Shown: positions 38,501 to 48,407, counted from the first letter of the stretch. The stretch is 64,000 bases of DNA from Citrobacter sp. Res13-Sevr-PEB04-36 (GCF_015672735.1 NZ_JADABY010000037.1:1-64000), one strand, 5' to 3'. Notes: generated by a model from the letters alone, not told the origin. Program-made: numbers and translations.

Positions 38501-39614
38501 ACGCTACCAGTTGTACAGCAAAATTACCGGCGGGCAGCGGGTTGATCTCTTCGGTGCGCGGCTTGAACAGTTGCCCGATATCTGGCGCGAGCTGGTCGAG
38601 GCGGGGTTCGAGACCGGGCACGCTTACGGGAAGTCGCTGCGTACGGTGAAGTCCTGCGTCGGCTCAACCTGGTGTCGCTACGGTGTTCAGGACTCAACCG
38701 GACTGGCAGTCACGCTGGAGAACCGCTACAAGGGTCTGCGCGCGCCGCACAAAATCAAAATGGCGGTTTCCGGCTGTACCCGCGAGTGTGCCGAAGCCCA
38801 GGGGAAAGATGTCGGCATCATTGCCACGGATAAAGGCTGGAACCTGTATTTGTGCGGCAACGGCGGCATGAAGCCGCGCCATGCCGATCTGTTTGCCAGC
38901 GATCTGGATGACGCCACGCTGATTCAGACCATCGATCGTTTCCTGATGTTCTACATCCGCACTGCGGACCGCCTGCAGCGCACCAGTACCTGGATGGACA
39001 ATCTCGAAGGCGGTATTGATTACCTGCGCGAGGTGATCATGGACGACAGCTTAGGTATTGCCAGCGAACTGGAACAAGATATGGCGCGGGTAGTGGAAAG
39101 CTACCAGTGCGAGTGGCAAACCACGCTCAGCAGTCCGCAACGTCTGGCGCTGTTTCGCTCTTACGTCAACAGCGATGCCCCGGATGACGCCATCGCGCGT
39201 CAAACCTTGCGCGACCAGCCGCAGTTGGCCCCCCTTGTACATCATGCTCGTGAGACATTGCCGGTGAAACCCTGGCAGGCTATCTGCCCGCTTGAGGCGA
39301 TCCCGGAACAGGCAGGGATTGGTGCCCTACTGGGTGACCTGCAAATCGCGCTCTTCCGTTTTGGTCAGTCGATTTATGCGCTGGATAATCGTGAACCCGG
39401 CAGTGAAGCTCAGGTACTTTCGCGCGGCATTTTGGGGGATGTGGCCGGTGAGCCTGTTGTTATCTCGCCGCTGTATAAACAGCGCATTCGCCTGCGCGAT
39501 GGTCGCCAGGTTGACAGCGGCGAGCAGGCGGTACGCGCCTGGCCAGTGAAAGTGGTGGATGGAAAAGTGTGGGTGGGCAATCAGGCATTGATTCTGCGCG
39601 CGGAGGCTTCATGA
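35547..39614 (+). CDS. nasB: Fused NasC-NasB: nitrate reductase electron-transfer flavoprotein plus assimilatory nitrite reductase
   Basis: One 1355-residue frame. Residues 1-396 match NasC, the FAD/NADH flavoprotein that reduces NasA (opening VIVGHGMAATRLTEALL, NAD site VVLGGGVLGVEAAAAL). Residues 399-1355 match the 957-residue NasB nitrite reductase: a second flavin/NAD module (VVIGGGLLGLEAANAL), a [2Fe-2S] BFD-like domain (ICSCHNVSKADIC...TGCGGC), the sirohaem/4Fe-4S ligands (VKSCVGSTWCRYG and SGCTRECAEAQGKD), and a NirD-like Rieske tail. In the Klebsiella description I remember, nasC and nasB are separate genes. Bases 36733-36737 read TGATG, a stop-start overlap in another frame, at exactly the domain junction. 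The join may be real or come from a one-base change. Confidence 0.92.
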   Translation: MAQRLVIVGHGMAATRLTEALLAFKRSDIAITLIGEEPQLAYNRIQLSPVLGGEKTFAHTLLHPRQWYTDHGVTVLSGERVLAVDAACRRVTTTRRILEWDELVFATGSVPFIPPIPGGEQAHVHAFRTMADVEAILQRPGPVVVLGGGVLGVEAAAALRLDCDNVTLIHRAERLMEHQLDRQASDLLQAQLTARGIRCVLNSGITCIEGERVTLLDGEQLAAQRVVMATGVKPNIHLAQQSGVSCQRGIVVDAQLRTTVAGISAVGECCEINGQTWGLVAPCLQQAEVLAARLAGQNGEGFRWQDRGTRLKVTGIELFSAGVTDAEPTDTALSSWDPLSGHYRRLLIRDGKLHGVLLMGNCRSAAPLTDLLDARATANSAWLFDRFDTQPPAAGLMTMTKPTLAVVGHGMVGHHFLEQCVSRNLHMQYHIVVFGEERYAAYDRVHLSEYFAGRSAQSLSLVDEDFFARHGIELRLAQCVTEIDREARVIRTASGHETHWDALVLATGSYPFVPPVKGGDSADCFVYRTLDDLDAIAEKAKNARRGVVIGGGLLGLEAANALRQLGLETHVVEFAANLMAVQLDNAGAAMLREKIEALGVGVHTAKSTREIERTPDGLVLHFADGERLETDLVVFSAGIRPQDTLARRSGLHLGDRGGISIDSHCRTSDDAIYAIGECALWEGRIFGLVAPGYQMARVAAARLAGEEASFGGADMSTKLKLLGVDVASFGDAQARTPGAQSYQWTHGPQQIYKKIVVSADGKTLLGGVLVGDASDYATLLQMMLNGLALPAQPESLILPAVAGGAPKAPGVAALPDTAQICSCHNVSKADICRAVSAGATDIGAIKQCTKAATGCGGCSALVKQVMEHQLAAQGVEIKKDICEHFPWSRQEIYHLVRVNHIHTFEQLIARYGHGHGCEICKPLVGSVLASCWNEYLLKPAHLPLQDTNDRYFANIQKDGSYSVVPRMPAGEVTPDGLIAIGQIAKRYQLYSKITGGQRVDLFGARLEQLPDIWRELVEAGFETGHAYGKSLRTVKSCVGSTWCRYGVQDSTGLAVTLENRYKGLRAPHKIKMAVSGCTRECAEAQGKDVGIIATDKGWNLYLCGNGGMKPRHADLFASDLDDATLIQTIDRFLMFYIRTADRLQRTSTWMDNLEGGIDYLREVIMDDSLGIASELEQDMARVVESYQCEWQTTLSSPQRLALFRSYVNSDAPDDAIARQTLRDQPQLAPLVHHARETLPVKPWQAICPLEAIPEQAGIGALLGDLQIALFRFGQSIYALDNREPGSEAQVLSRGILGDVAGEPVVISPLYKQRIRLRDGRQVDSGEQAVRAWPVKVVDGKVWVGNQALILRAEAS

Positions 39615-42211
39615 GTGAGATACGTACCACATGTCCCTACTGCGGCGTCGGCTGCGGGGTGATCGCCCAGGTGAGCGAAAAAGGCGTTAGCGTCCGGGGC
39701 GATCCTGACCATCCGGCAAACTTTGGCCGCCTGTGCGTCAAAGGCGCGGCGCTGGCGGAAACTACCGGGCTGAGCGGCAGATTGTTACAGCCGACGGTTG
39801 ACGGGGCGAAGGTCAGTTGGTCGCAGGCGCTGGAAACCGCAGGTACGCGTCTGCGCAGCATTATCGCCCAGCACGGCTCGCAGGCGGTGGCCTTTTACGC
39901 TTCCGGTCAGCTACTGACGGAAGATTACTACGCGGCCAACAAGCTGATGAAAGGTTTTATCGGTGCGGCCAATATCGATACCAACTCGCGGCTTTGCATG
40001 TCGTCGGCGGTGACCGGTTATAAGCGGGCGCTGGGTGCCGACGTGGTGCCCTGCAGCTATGAAGATATCGAGTGTAGCGATCTGGTGGTGCTGGTGGGAT
40101 CGAATGCTGCGTGGACGCATCCAGTGCTGTACCAGCGGCTGGTGCAGGCGCGACAAACCAATCCATTGTTGAAGGTGGTGGTTATCGATCCCCGGCGTAC
40201 TGCCACCTGTGATATTGCGGATCTGCATTTGCCGCTGCTGCCCGGCAGCGACGGTGGGCTGTTCGTGGGTTTACTCAACCGAATAGCCACCGACGGTGCA
40301 GCGCTGGGCGATTTTGACGGGGAAACGGAAACGCTGGCTATCGCGCGTGACTGGGACGTGGCGCGGGTGGCGCAGTTTTGCGGGCTGGAGGTGGCGGAAG
40401 TCACCGCGTTTTATGACACGTTTATGCATGCGCCAAAGGCCGTCACGCTGTACACCATGGGCATTAACCAGTCCGCCAGCGGCAGCGATAAATGCAATGC
40501 GATCATCAACGTCCACCTGGCCAGCGGCAAATACGCCCGCGCCGGGTGCGGGCCATTTTCGCTGACCGGACAGCCAAACGCGATGGGCGGTCGCGAGGTG
40601 GGCGGGCTGGCGACGCAGCTGGCGGCACAGATGAGTTTTGACCCGCAGGACCTGTCGCGCGTGGCCCGTTTCTGGGGCGCTGAGCGGCTGGCGCAAACGC
40701 CGGGGTTGATGGCGGTCGAGCTGTTCGAGGCTATTGGCAGCGGCCAGATCAAAGCGGTGTGGATCATGGGGACTAACCCGGCAGTATCGCTCCCGGACAG
40801 CCATGCCGTGTGTCAGGCGCTGGCAGCCTGCCCGCTGGTCATTGTCTCCGAGGTAGTGGCCGATACTGATACCAGTCGCTATGCCCACATTCGCTTTCCG
40901 GCGCAGGCCTGGGGAGAGAAGAATGGCACGGTGACCAATTCAGAGCGGCGCATTTCTCGCCAGCGCGCCTTTTTGTCCTCCCCCGGTGAGGCACGTGCGG
41001 ACTGGTGGATTATCGCCCAGATGGCTAAACAGCTGGGGTATGCCGGGGCGTTTAGCTGGCAAAGCGCGTGGGAGGTCTTCTGTGAACATGCGGCGCTTTC
41101 CGGTTTTGAAAATAACGGCGAGCGCGCCTTTGATATTGGTGCCCTGGCCGATATGACGCACGCGCAGTGGGAAGACATGACCCCGGTTCGCTGGCCGGTC
41201 AGTCGACGCGTAGCGCCGCTAAACCTCTGGCAGGGCTGGCACGCTAACCAGCGTTTGCGGCTGGTGCCGGTTACACCGCAGGGGATGACCACCGCCTGCG
41301 ATGCGCTTTATCCGCTGGTGTTAAACAGCGGGCGTATCCGTGACCAGTGGCACACCATGACCCGCACCGGCACCGTTTCACGCCTGATGCAGCACATCAG
41401 CGAACCGCTGGTCGAGGTGTCACCCGAGGACGCCGTACGATTTCAACTGACCGGGGGAGCGCTGTGTCGTATCAGTTCCCCGCGCGGGCTGATGGTGGGC
41501 AGGGTGGCAATCCAGCCAGGTCAGCGGGCGGGCAGCGCGTTTACCTCAATGCACTGGAACAACAGCTTTGCCCGTCAGGGCCGGGTAAACGCGCTGGTCG
41601 CACCGGTGTGCGATCCCCATTCCGGACAGCCAGAAAGTAAACAGACGGCGGTGCGTATCATGCCCTGGCAGCCGCAATGGCAGGGGGAGATGTTTAGCCG
41701 CCATCAATTAACACTGCCCGGTTTTGTCCATTGGTGGCGCAAAGCGGCGGATACGGTTTTTCGCTATACCTTGGCGGGTGACAGGGAATTCGCCAGCTGG
41801 CTATGCCAGTACTGCATGGCACAAGGCTGGCAAATCCAGCAGGCGCACTGGGGCCAGGGGCTGAATATTCTGGCCTGGCGGGAAGGGCAACTGATGCTGG
41901 GATTCTGGTCGGCGGCGACGCAGCCTGAGATTGACACCGTCACTATTCTCGCCGCGTTTGCGCGAGCGCCAGACAATGCTGAAATACGTCATGCGCTGCT
42001 GAGCGGCAAACCCGCAGGTATAGCGCCTGACGAGGGGGCGATAGTGTGCAGCTGTTTCAGCGTAGGCGAAACGGCGATCGTCCGGGCGATCACCGACGGT
42101 TGCCATTCGGTTCAGACTCTGGGGCAAAAGCTGCGCTGCGGCAGCAACTGCGGGTCGTGCATCCCGGAGTTGCGTGCTTTACTGAAACAAACGCTAACGC
42201 TTAAAGAGTAA
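39611..42211 (+). CDS. nasA: Assimilatory nitrate reductase catalytic subunit NasA
   Basis: An 866-residue cytoplasmic molybdopterin enzyme that reduces nitrate to nitrite. The [4Fe-4S] motif is CPYCGVGCGV at the N-terminus. Molybdopterin-binding segments lie through the middle (for example GTNPAVSLPDS). An extra C-terminal [2Fe-2S] domain (VCSCFSVGETAIVRAI...LRCGSNCGSC) receives electrons from NasC. The start overlaps the NasCB stop by four bases. It is the last gene of the operon; I saw no clear terminator after it. Confidence 0.96.
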   Translation: MSEIRTTCPYCGVGCGVIAQVSEKGVSVRGDPDHPANFGRLCVKGAALAETTGLSGRLLQPTVDGAKVSWSQALETAGTRLRSIIAQHGSQAVAFYASGQLLTEDYYAANKLMKGFIGAANIDTNSRLCMSSAVTGYKRALGADVVPCSYEDIECSDLVVLVGSNAAWTHPVLYQRLVQARQTNPLLKVVVIDPRRTATCDIADLHLPLLPGSDGGLFVGLLNRIATDGAALGDFDGETETLAIARDWDVARVAQFCGLEVAEVTAFYDTFMHAPKAVTLYTMGINQSASGSDKCNAIINVHLASGKYARAGCGPFSLTGQPNAMGGREVGGLATQLAAQMSFDPQDLSRVARFWGAERLAQTPGLMAVELFEAIGSGQIKAVWIMGTNPAVSLPDSHAVCQALAACPLVIVSEVVADTDTSRYAHIRFPAQAWGEKNGTVTNSERRISRQRAFLSSPGEARADWWIIAQMAKQLGYAGAFSWQSAWEVFCEHAALSGFENNGERAFDIGALADMTHAQWEDMTPVRWPVSRRVAPLNLWQGWHANQRLRLVPVTPQGMTTACDALYPLVLNSGRIRDQWHTMTRTGTVSRLMQHISEPLVEVSPEDAVRFQLTGGALCRISSPRGLMVGRVAIQPGQRAGSAFTSMHWNNSFARQGRVNALVAPVCDPHSGQPESKQTAVRIMPWQPQWQGEMFSRHQLTLPGFVHWWRKAADTVFRYTLAGDREFASWLCQYCMAQGWQIQQAHWGQGLNILAWREGQLMLGFWSAATQPEIDTVTILAAFARAPDNAEIRHALLSGKPAGIAPDEGAIVCSCFSVGETAIVRAITDGCHSVQTLGQKLRCGSNCGSCIPELRALLKQTLTLKE

Positions 42212-42314
42212 GGATATTCCTGAAAATTTGAGAAAAGGCTGCAAATTGCCGGCCTGAAAGGTATGGTTAACGGTCGAGAGACCTGACTTTAATGATGTAA
42301 AAGCCACCGACGAT

Positions 42315-43700
42315 TTGAGCCGTTTTTTCAGTTGTACACGTAGTTTCCTCCTACTCTTGCCGCTGGCAGGCGGTACTGCCAGCGCGCAGTCTTCGTTTAT
42401 CCAGCAGGCCGCCAACCCGTTTGACAACAATCATGATGGCTTGCCCGATCTTGGCATGGCGGCGGAGTCCCGGGCCGGTGAAAAGCATTTTGCCGAAATG
42501 GTCAAAGCGTTTGGCGAAGCCAGCATGACCGATAATGGTCTTGATACCGGTGAGCAGGCGAAGCAGTTTGCGTTTGGCCAGGTGCGTGACACGGTCAGCG
42601 AGCAGGTGAATCAACAGCTGGAGTCGTTGCTTTCTCCCTGGGGCAATGCCAGCGTTGGGCTACAGGTGGATAACGAGGGTAGCTTTACCGGCAGCCGGGG
42701 AAGCTGGTTTATTCCCTGGCAGGATAATCAACGCTACCTGACCTGGAGCCAGATGGGGATAACTCAGCAAGATGAGGGGCTGGTCAGTAATCTGGGCATC
42801 GGGCAGCGCTGGGTACGCAACGGCTGGTTGTTAGGTTACAACACCTTTTATGACACTCTGCTGGATGAAAACCTGCCGCGCGGTGGCGTGGGTGCCGAAG
42901 CGTGGGGCGAGTATCTGCGCTTATCCGCCAATTATTATCAGCCGTTCTCGTCCTGGCAGGAACGTTCTGCGACGCAGGTGCAGCGCATGGCGCGGGGATA
43001 CGACCTTACTGCACTGATGCGGGTCCCGTTTTATGAACATCTCAATACCAGCGTTAGCGTGGAGCAATACTTTGGCGACCAGGTCGATCTGTTTCATTCC
43101 GGAACCGGCTACCACAACCCGGTGGCGGTCAAGCTGGGGCTGAGCTACACGCCGGTGCCGCTGGTGACGGTGACCGCGCAGCATAAGCAGGGTGAAAGCG
43201 GGGTCAGCCAGAACAGCGTCGGTGTAAAGCTTAACTATCGCTTTGGCGTGCCGTTAAAAAAACAGTTGATGGTCAGCGAAGTGGCAGACAGTCAGTCCCT
43301 GCGCGGGAGTCGTTATGACTTACCACAGCGTAACAATCTGCCGACGATGGAATATCGCCAGCGCAAAACCCTGGCTGTGTTTCTGGCAACTCCGCCGTGG
43401 GATCTCACGCCTGGCGAGTCGGTGGCGCTGAAGCTGGAGGTGCGCAGTCTGCACGGTATTCGCCACCTGACGTGGCAGGGGGATACGCAAGCGCTGAGTT
43501 TGACGGCGGGAACTACCACCCGGAGTGCAGAAGGCTGGACGATTATTATGCCAAAGTGGGACAGCAGTGACGGGGCAACAAACCGCTGGCGGCTGTCGGT
43601 GGTGGTGGAAGACGAACAGGGTCAGCGTGTCTCTTCCAATGAGATCACGCTATCACTGACCGAACCGTTTAGCGCGGTGTCGGAAAATGATCCTCGTTGA
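42315..43700 (+). CDS. ychO: Invasin-like outer membrane protein YchO
   Basis: A 461-residue protein that follows E. coli YchO throughout. A signal peptide ends near ASA-QS. An inverse-autotransporter/invasin-type barrel comes next (about residues 85-330, VSNLGIGQRWVRNGWLLGYNTFYD), then a C-terminal Ig-like domain. The frame begins with TTG at 42315 (MSRFFS...), which matches the E. coli N-terminus; no ATG lies upstream in frame before a stop. Function is unclear; it is usually described as an adhesin/invasin homologue. Confidence 0.9.
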   Translation: MSRFFSCTRSFLLLLPLAGGTASAQSSFIQQAANPFDNNHDGLPDLGMAAESRAGEKHFAEMVKAFGEASMTDNGLDTGEQAKQFAFGQVRDTVSEQVNQQLESLLSPWGNASVGLQVDNEGSFTGSRGSWFIPWQDNQRYLTWSQMGITQQDEGLVSNLGIGQRWVRNGWLLGYNTFYDTLLDENLPRGGVGAEAWGEYLRLSANYYQPFSSWQERSATQVQRMARGYDLTALMRVPFYEHLNTSVSVEQYFGDQVDLFHSGTGYHNPVAVKLGLSYTPVPLVTVTAQHKQGESGVSQNSVGVKLNYRFGVPLKKQLMVSEVADSQSLRGSRYDLPQRNNLPTMEYRQRKTLAVFLATPPWDLTPGESVALKLEVRSLHGIRHLTWQGDTQALSLTAGTTTRSAEGWTIIMPKWDSSDGATNRWRLSVVVEDEQGQRVSSNEITLSLTEPFSAVSENDPR

Positions 43701-43719
43701 CGATAAGCAGCATACAAAA

Positions 43720-44370
43720 TTAGAAAATGCGTTCCTGATGCACCCATACCGCGGCTTCTACGCGTGATTTGAGCTTCATTTTCTTCAGCATATGCTTCAC
43801 GTGGACTTTGACCGTACTTTCGGTGATGTCCAGACGGCGGGCAATCATCTTGTTAGGCAGGCCCTGGGCAATCAGTTTCAGGATATCGCGTTCGCGCGGC
43901 GTGAGCTGGGTGACATCGCGGTCTGAGGTGGCACGATTAGCACGCAGGCTGGCGGCCAGTACGGGTGTTAAGGCTTCGCTGAGCACCATTTCACCGGCGG
44001 CTGCTTGCTGTAATGCCTTCAGCAAATCTTCCGGTTCCATGTCTTTCAACAAATAACCATCCGCGCCGCGTTTCAGGGCGGTGACCACGTCTTCTTCATG
44101 ATTGGAGACGCTGAATACTACGATGCGGCCGGACAGGGATTTTTCGCGCAGCTTATCGAGCGTTTCCAGACCGTTCATACCGGGCATATTGAGATCCAAC
44201 AGGATCAGATCAGGGTCAAGAGATTCAGCCAGCTCGATACCCTGCTCGCCATTACTGGCTTCGCCGACCACGGTAATATCGGGCGCCATGCTGACAAGCT
44301 GTTTTACACCGGTTCGCAACATCGGATGATCGTCGATCAACAGGATGGTTGCCGGTTCCAGATTACTCAT
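43720..44370 (-). CDS. narL: Nitrate/nitrite response regulator NarL
   Basis: A 216-residue response regulator. The phosphoryl acceptor is Asp59 in [10 protein letters not shown], with Asp13/Asp14 and Lys109 in the receiver. The C-terminal LuxR/FixJ helix-turn-helix ([15 protein letters not shown]...[14 protein letters not shown]) binds TACYYMT heptamers. The start is the ATG giving [12 protein letters not shown]; the longer open frame lies inside narX. It overlaps narX by eight bases. Confidence 0.98.
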   Translation of the reverse strand: MSNLEPATILLIDDHPMLRTGVKQLVSMAPDITVVGEASNGEQGIELAESLDPDLILLDLNMPGMNGLETLDKLREKSLSGRIVVFSVSNHEEDVVTALKRGADGYLLKDMEPEDLLKALQQAAAGEMVLSEALTPVLAASLRANRATSDRDVTQLTPRERDILKLIAQGLPNKMIARRLDITESTVKVHVKHMLKKMKLKSRVEAAVWVHQERIF

Positions 44371-46159
44371 GGGTATCTCCTTGGACTTCTGTGAAGTTTG
44401 TTTCGGGAATAAAAGTGACAGCAACTTCAGTACCGCCAGTCTCGCGACGGCGTACACGGCAATCGCCGCGCAAGCTCTGCGCACGATCGCGCATAATAAT
44501 CATGCCGTAGTGGTTACTGCGTTCGGCGTTTTCCGGTACGCCGCAGCCGTTATCTTGCACTGTCAGTTTGACCTGCTTGCCATTTTGCACCACCGTCACC
44601 ACAACGTTATCGGCGTGAGAGTGTTTCAGGGCATTACTCAGGGCTTCACGGGCAATTTGCAACAGGTGAATAGCCTGGTGCGAGGGCACCAGACGCGGTG
44701 GCAGCTGGTAATCCAGCTTCACCGTAAAACCAAATCGGGCGCTGTATTCCTGGCAGCTGGCTTCCAGCGCCGGGCGCAATCCAGGCTCCGTTAACTGTAA
44801 ACGGAAGGTGGTTAACAGCTCACGCAACTGCACCCAGGACGTGTTCAATTCGTTACGAATTTGACCCAGCAGATCGCGGCAGTTTTCCGGCAGCGTCTCG
44901 CCTTGCATCTGCAAACAGCTGACCTGCATCTTCATACAGGAAAGTGATTGTGCAATAGAATCATGCAGTTCACGTGCAATGGTGGCACGCTCTTCCATCA
45001 CAATCAACTGCTGCTGTCGCTCCTGGTGCCTGTCCAGCGCCAGCGTCGCGGTCAGTTGCTCAACCAGGGTATCAACCAGTTGCTGCTGGTCGTGGCTAAG
45101 ATGACGTCCGTGCGGCAACGTGGCCAGCAGAATACCATACTGAGTATGCGCATCGGTCAGTCGCCATTTCAGTGTGATACCGCCTTCAATGGCGGGCAGC
45201 GTACCGCGTGGGCATAGATGACACCCTTTTTCATCACAGCTGACGTTGGACTGACAAGTAAACTCCTGGTGATTATCTTCATCTTCCAGGTCGTACACCC
45301 GCAGTTCGATATCATGCAACAGCGTTAAATTTTGTAGTCCGTTGAGCACCGGGGAAAGACGTTCACACAGCGGTACCTGAGAGTGCAGGCGGCGGTTAGC
45401 TTGCCACAGGAAAGAGAGGATCTGGTTTTTATGTTCCAGACCGGCTGTTTTCTCTTGCACCCGCTGTTCCAGTACCGCGTAACTTTCGGCCAGCTCTTCT
45501 GACATATTGTTCAGCGCCGAGCCCAGGGCCGCCATTTCATTACGCCCGCTGATGCGTGCGCGTTGGGTAAAATCACGCTGGCTAACGGCTCGCGCCATCG
45601 ATAGCAGCTGTTTCCACGGCTCCAGCAGACGGACGCGCAACCAGATAATGGTAAAGACCAGCAGCAGAGCCATAAACACGGCCATCAGGCGGTGCAGCAT
45701 CACCACGCGTTCAATACGCAATTCCGTGGTGTGATCAAAGGCGGTCACCAGCTTATCCAGTCCCGCCACAAACTGCGTAACGTCCTCGGCAACGGCATCC
45801 GCGTTTTGTGCATGTGATAACCCTGGTGCCAGTTCGGTATGCCAGTAATCTTGTAACGCCTTCAGCTGTGCCTGTTGTCCATCACGCTTAGCGGCGCGCG
45901 TTAGTTCCGGGCTGAAGGCCGTTCTTTCCATCTCTTCCAGCAGGGGCTGGTCATTGGCATCCAGCGGAACTGCCGCCAGCAGACGGTAGCTCTGCATACG
46001 CAGGGAGCCGGCTTTATTGATTGCATGCGCGCTGCCCTGTACGCCCTGAACCAGCCAGCCGGAAACGGCCATACCCGCCACGCCGAGTGCGGTGGACAGT
46101 AAAACAATCAGCGCCACCTGGTTGACCAGCGTAAGCGGAGAGAGACAACGTTTGAACAT
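44363..46159 (-). CDS. narX: Nitrate/nitrite sensor histidine kinase NarX
   Basis: A 598-residue membrane sensor. Two membrane helices (about residues 14-37 and 152-174) flank the periplasmic nitrate-binding domain, with its P-box ([19 protein letters not shown]). A HAMP region, a cysteine-containing central module ([12 protein letters not shown]) and the HPK7 kinase domain follow. The phosphorylated His399 is in [10 protein letters not shown]. It activates NarL in nitrate and is divergent from narK. Confidence 0.98.
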   Translation of the reverse strand: MFKRCLSPLTLVNQVALIVLLSTALGVAGMAVSGWLVQGVQGSAHAINKAGSLRMQSYRLLAAVPLDANDQPLLEEMERTAFSPELTRAAKRDGQQAQLKALQDYWHTELAPGLSHAQNADAVAEDVTQFVAGLDKLVTAFDHTTELRIERVVMLHRLMAVFMALLLVFTIIWLRVRLLEPWKQLLSMARAVSQRDFTQRARISGRNEMAALGSALNNMSEELAESYAVLEQRVQEKTAGLEHKNQILSFLWQANRRLHSQVPLCERLSPVLNGLQNLTLLHDIELRVYDLEDEDNHQEFTCQSNVSCDEKGCHLCPRGTLPAIEGGITLKWRLTDAHTQYGILLATLPHGRHLSHDQQQLVDTLVEQLTATLALDRHQERQQQLIVMEERATIARELHDSIAQSLSCMKMQVSCLQMQGETLPENCRDLLGQIRNELNTSWVQLRELLTTFRLQLTEPGLRPALEASCQEYSARFGFTVKLDYQLPPRLVPSHQAIHLLQIAREALSNALKHSHADNVVVTVVQNGKQVKLTVQDNGCGVPENAERSNHYGMIIMRDRAQSLRGDCRVRRRETGGTEVAVTFIPETNFTEVQGDTHE

Positions 46160-46257
46160 GGTGACTTCTTCCTTCAGGATTTCGTTGCACCGAAATCCTT
46201 ATTGAATGACGATTCTGCTGCAGGCAGTGGCGTTATTCTCAGCTATAGACTGGAGTA

Positions 46258-46284
46258 TACCCATACCTCAAACGGGCTACCCCT
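46258..46284. promoter_or_regulatory. NarL heptamers upstream of narK
   Basis: TACCCAT (46258-46264) and TACCCCT (46278-46284) match the NarL consensus TACYYMT exactly. They lie about 190-220 bases before the inferred narK start site. Confidence 0.7.
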
Positions 46285-46426
46285 TAATTGCCATGGGTGG
46301 GAGAGATTCCTGACTGAGGGGAGTAGGGCGCGACAGAAGCGTGAAAAACCAGACCTTTTTTACCGATGTTGTGTACTCATTTGGGGTAATGATAAATTTT
46401 AAGCAATAATAATGACACCTTTTCCT

Positions 46427-46440
46427 TTGATTTATATCAA
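46427..46440 (+). promoter_or_regulatory. FNR site of the narK promoter
   Basis: TTGATTTATATCAA is a perfect FNR box. A -10-like TAATGT at 46462-46467 places the box at about -41.5, the class II activation position, so narK should be induced without oxygen. Confidence 0.92.
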
Positions 46441-46499
46441 CTTACCCCCCGCTGTAAACCCTAATGTTGCAGGCATCGAAACAAGTATCAGAGGTGTCT

Positions 46500-47891
46500 A
46501 TGAGTCACTCATCTGCCCCGGAAAGGGCATCTGGATCTGTAATTACAGAATGGCGGCCGGAAGATCCCGTCTTCTGGCAGCAAAAAGGTCATCGTATTGC
46601 CAGCCGCAACCTGTGGATTTCCGTCCCTTGTCTGCTGCTGGCGTTTTGTGTATGGATGTTATTTAGCGCCGTGGCGGTAAATTTACCGAAGGTCGGTTTC
46701 GACTTCACCACTGAGCAGCTGTTCATGCTGACAGCGTTACCGTCAGTCTCCGGTGCGCTGCTGCGTGTTCCGTACTCCTTTATGGTTCCCCTGTTTGGCG
46801 GACGCCGTTGGACGGCATTCAGCACCGGTATCCTGATTATTCCTTGCGTGTGGTTAGGTTTTGCGGTGCAGGATACCACCACGCCGTTTAGCACCTTTAT
46901 TATCATCTCTTTGCTGTGCGGTTTTGCCGGAGCAAACTTTGCTTCCAGCATGGCGAACATCAGCTTTTTCTTCCCGAAACAGAAACAGGGCGGTGCGCTG
47001 GGTCTGAACGGTGGTTTGGGTAACATGGGCGTCAGCGTGATGCAGCTGGTTGCGCCGCTGGTGGTATCCTTGTCCATCTTCGCGGCATTTGGTAGCCAAG
47101 GCGTTGAACAACCGGATGGCACGCAGCTGTATCTGGCTAACGCCGCGTGGATTTGGGTACCGTTCCTGGCGGTGCTGACGCTGGCAGCGTGGTTTGGTAT
47201 GAACGAACTGGCGACGTCTAAAGCGTCACTGAAAGAGCAGTTGCCGGTGCTCAAACGTGGACATCTGTGGATTATGAGCCTGCTGTATCTGGCGACCTTC
47301 GGCTCCTTCATCGGGTTCTCTGCCGGTTTCGCGATGCTGTCTAAAACACAGTTTCCTGAAGTCCAGATCCTGCATTACGCTTTCTTTGGTCCACTGATTG
47401 GCGCCCTGGCCCGTTCTGCCGGTGGGGCAATTTCAGACCGACTGGGCGGGACGCGCGTGACGTTGGTGAACTTTGTCCTGATGGCCATTTTCAGCGCCTT
47501 GCTGTTCCTGACGCTGCCAACAAACGGCGAGGGCGGCAACTTTATCGCCTTCTTTGCGGTGTTCCTGGCGCTGTTCCTGACGGCCGGGCTGGGTAGTGGT
47601 TCTACCTTCCAGATGATCTCCGTTATCTTCCGTAAGCTGACGATGGACCGAGTGAAAGCTGAAGGTGGAACCGAAGAGAAAGCGATGCGTGAAGCGGCAA
47701 CCGACACGGCGGCGGCACTGGGCTTTATCTCAGCCATCGGCGCGATTGGCGGCTTCTTTATTCCTAAAGCGTTTGGTACGTCGCTGGCATTAACCGGTTC
47801 GCCGGTGGATGCGATGAAAGTGTTCCTGATCTTCTATGTCGCCTGCGTGGTCATCACCTGGGTGGTATACGGACGTCATTCTAAAAAATAA
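46500..47891 (+). CDS. narK: Nitrate/nitrite antiporter NarK
   Basis: A 463-residue major facilitator protein with twelve membrane helices. It exchanges external nitrate for internal nitrite during nitrate respiration. The nitrate signatures GGLGNMGVSVMQ and GLGSGSTFQMISVIF are present, with the substrate-binding arginines in RVPYSF and ARSAGGAISDRLGG. The ATG at 46500 follows AGAGGTG. Confidence 0.98.
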   Translation: MSHSSAPERASGSVITEWRPEDPVFWQQKGHRIASRNLWISVPCLLLAFCVWMLFSAVAVNLPKVGFDFTTEQLFMLTALPSVSGALLRVPYSFMVPLFGGRRWTAFSTGILIIPCVWLGFAVQDTTTPFSTFIIISLLCGFAGANFASSMANISFFFPKQKQGGALGLNGGLGNMGVSVMQLVAPLVVSLSIFAAFGSQGVEQPDGTQLYLANAAWIWVPFLAVLTLAAWFGMNELATSKASLKEQLPVLKRGHLWIMSLLYLATFGSFIGFSAGFAMLSKTQFPEVQILHYAFFGPLIGALARSAGGAISDRLGGTRVTLVNFVLMAIFSALLFLTLPTNGEGGNFIAFFAVFLALFLTAGLGSGSTFQMISVIFRKLTMDRVKAEGGTEEKAMREAATDTAAALGFISAIGAIGGFFIPKAFGTSLALTGSPVDAMKVFLIFYVACVVITWVVYGRHSKK

Positions 47892-48066
47892 AAAAGTAGT
47901 ATACACAAAGTCATTCTAACGGCATCAAGGCGGCAAGTGATAAATCCCCGGCAGCTTACTCAAGTACAGCGGCTGGGGAGAATGAGCACAGCCAACGCAG
48001 ACGCAGTTTGAAAGATGAAGTGTAGGTTGATTATCCATTGCGCGGTGTTAGACCGCGCTTTTTTTT
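47892..48066 (+). ncRNA. narK 3' region, candidate NarS-like small RNA with terminator
   Basis: The narK stop is followed by about 150 bases without coding capacity that end in a strong terminator (GCGCGGT/ACCGCGC, 48040-48058, then eight Ts). In Salmonella the narK 3' UTR is processed to the small RNA NarS, which represses nirC. The position and terminator fit; I cannot confirm homology or the processing site. Confidence 0.5.
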
Positions 48067-48153
48067 ATCTGATATTAGTTACAACATACTTAAATATTTG
48101 CAGGGATAAACCGTTTGTCAGAATGGCGCGCGTAATAGGCTTGCCAGGGGGGA

Positions 48154-48292
48154 TACCCCTTAATACCCACTTATAAAGAATTTAACATTTGCATGATGGG
48201 TGTTTTTAAAAATATCCTTTAAAATCAATTTGTTGTTGATTTTAACGGCATCCTACTTAGGGGGTATATAAAATTTAACCTCTCTTACCCAT
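48154..48292. promoter_or_regulatory. NarL heptamers upstream of narG
   Basis: TACCCCT (48154-48160) and a one-mismatch copy TACCCAC (48164-48170) form a cluster about 190 bases before the inferred start site, where E. coli has its upstream NarL cluster. TACCCAT at 48286-48292 is a second, promoter-proximal site. The AT-rich DNA between them would suit IHF bending. Confidence 0.75.
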
Positions 48293-48303
48293 CCCTGCCA
48301 GCC

Positions 48304-48317
48304 TTGATCGTTATCAA
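48304..48317 (+). promoter_or_regulatory. FNR site of the narGHJI promoter
   Basis: TTGATCGTTATCAA is a perfect FNR box, the same sequence as I recall for E. coli narG. It would centre at about -41.5 of a start near 48352. Confidence 0.93.
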
Positions 48318-48407
48318 TTCCTACGCGCTTTCATAGCGTTACCTTCGCAGGCAATCAAGCAATGTCGATTTATCAGAGAGCCGTCAGGCTCCTACAGGAG
48401 ACAACCG

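Noticed and set aside
39569-39610. Upstream extension of nasA to an earlier ATG
   Set aside because: The ATG at 39611 overlaps the NasCB stop in ATGA form and gives the known 866-residue length; the extension lies inside the preceding gene.
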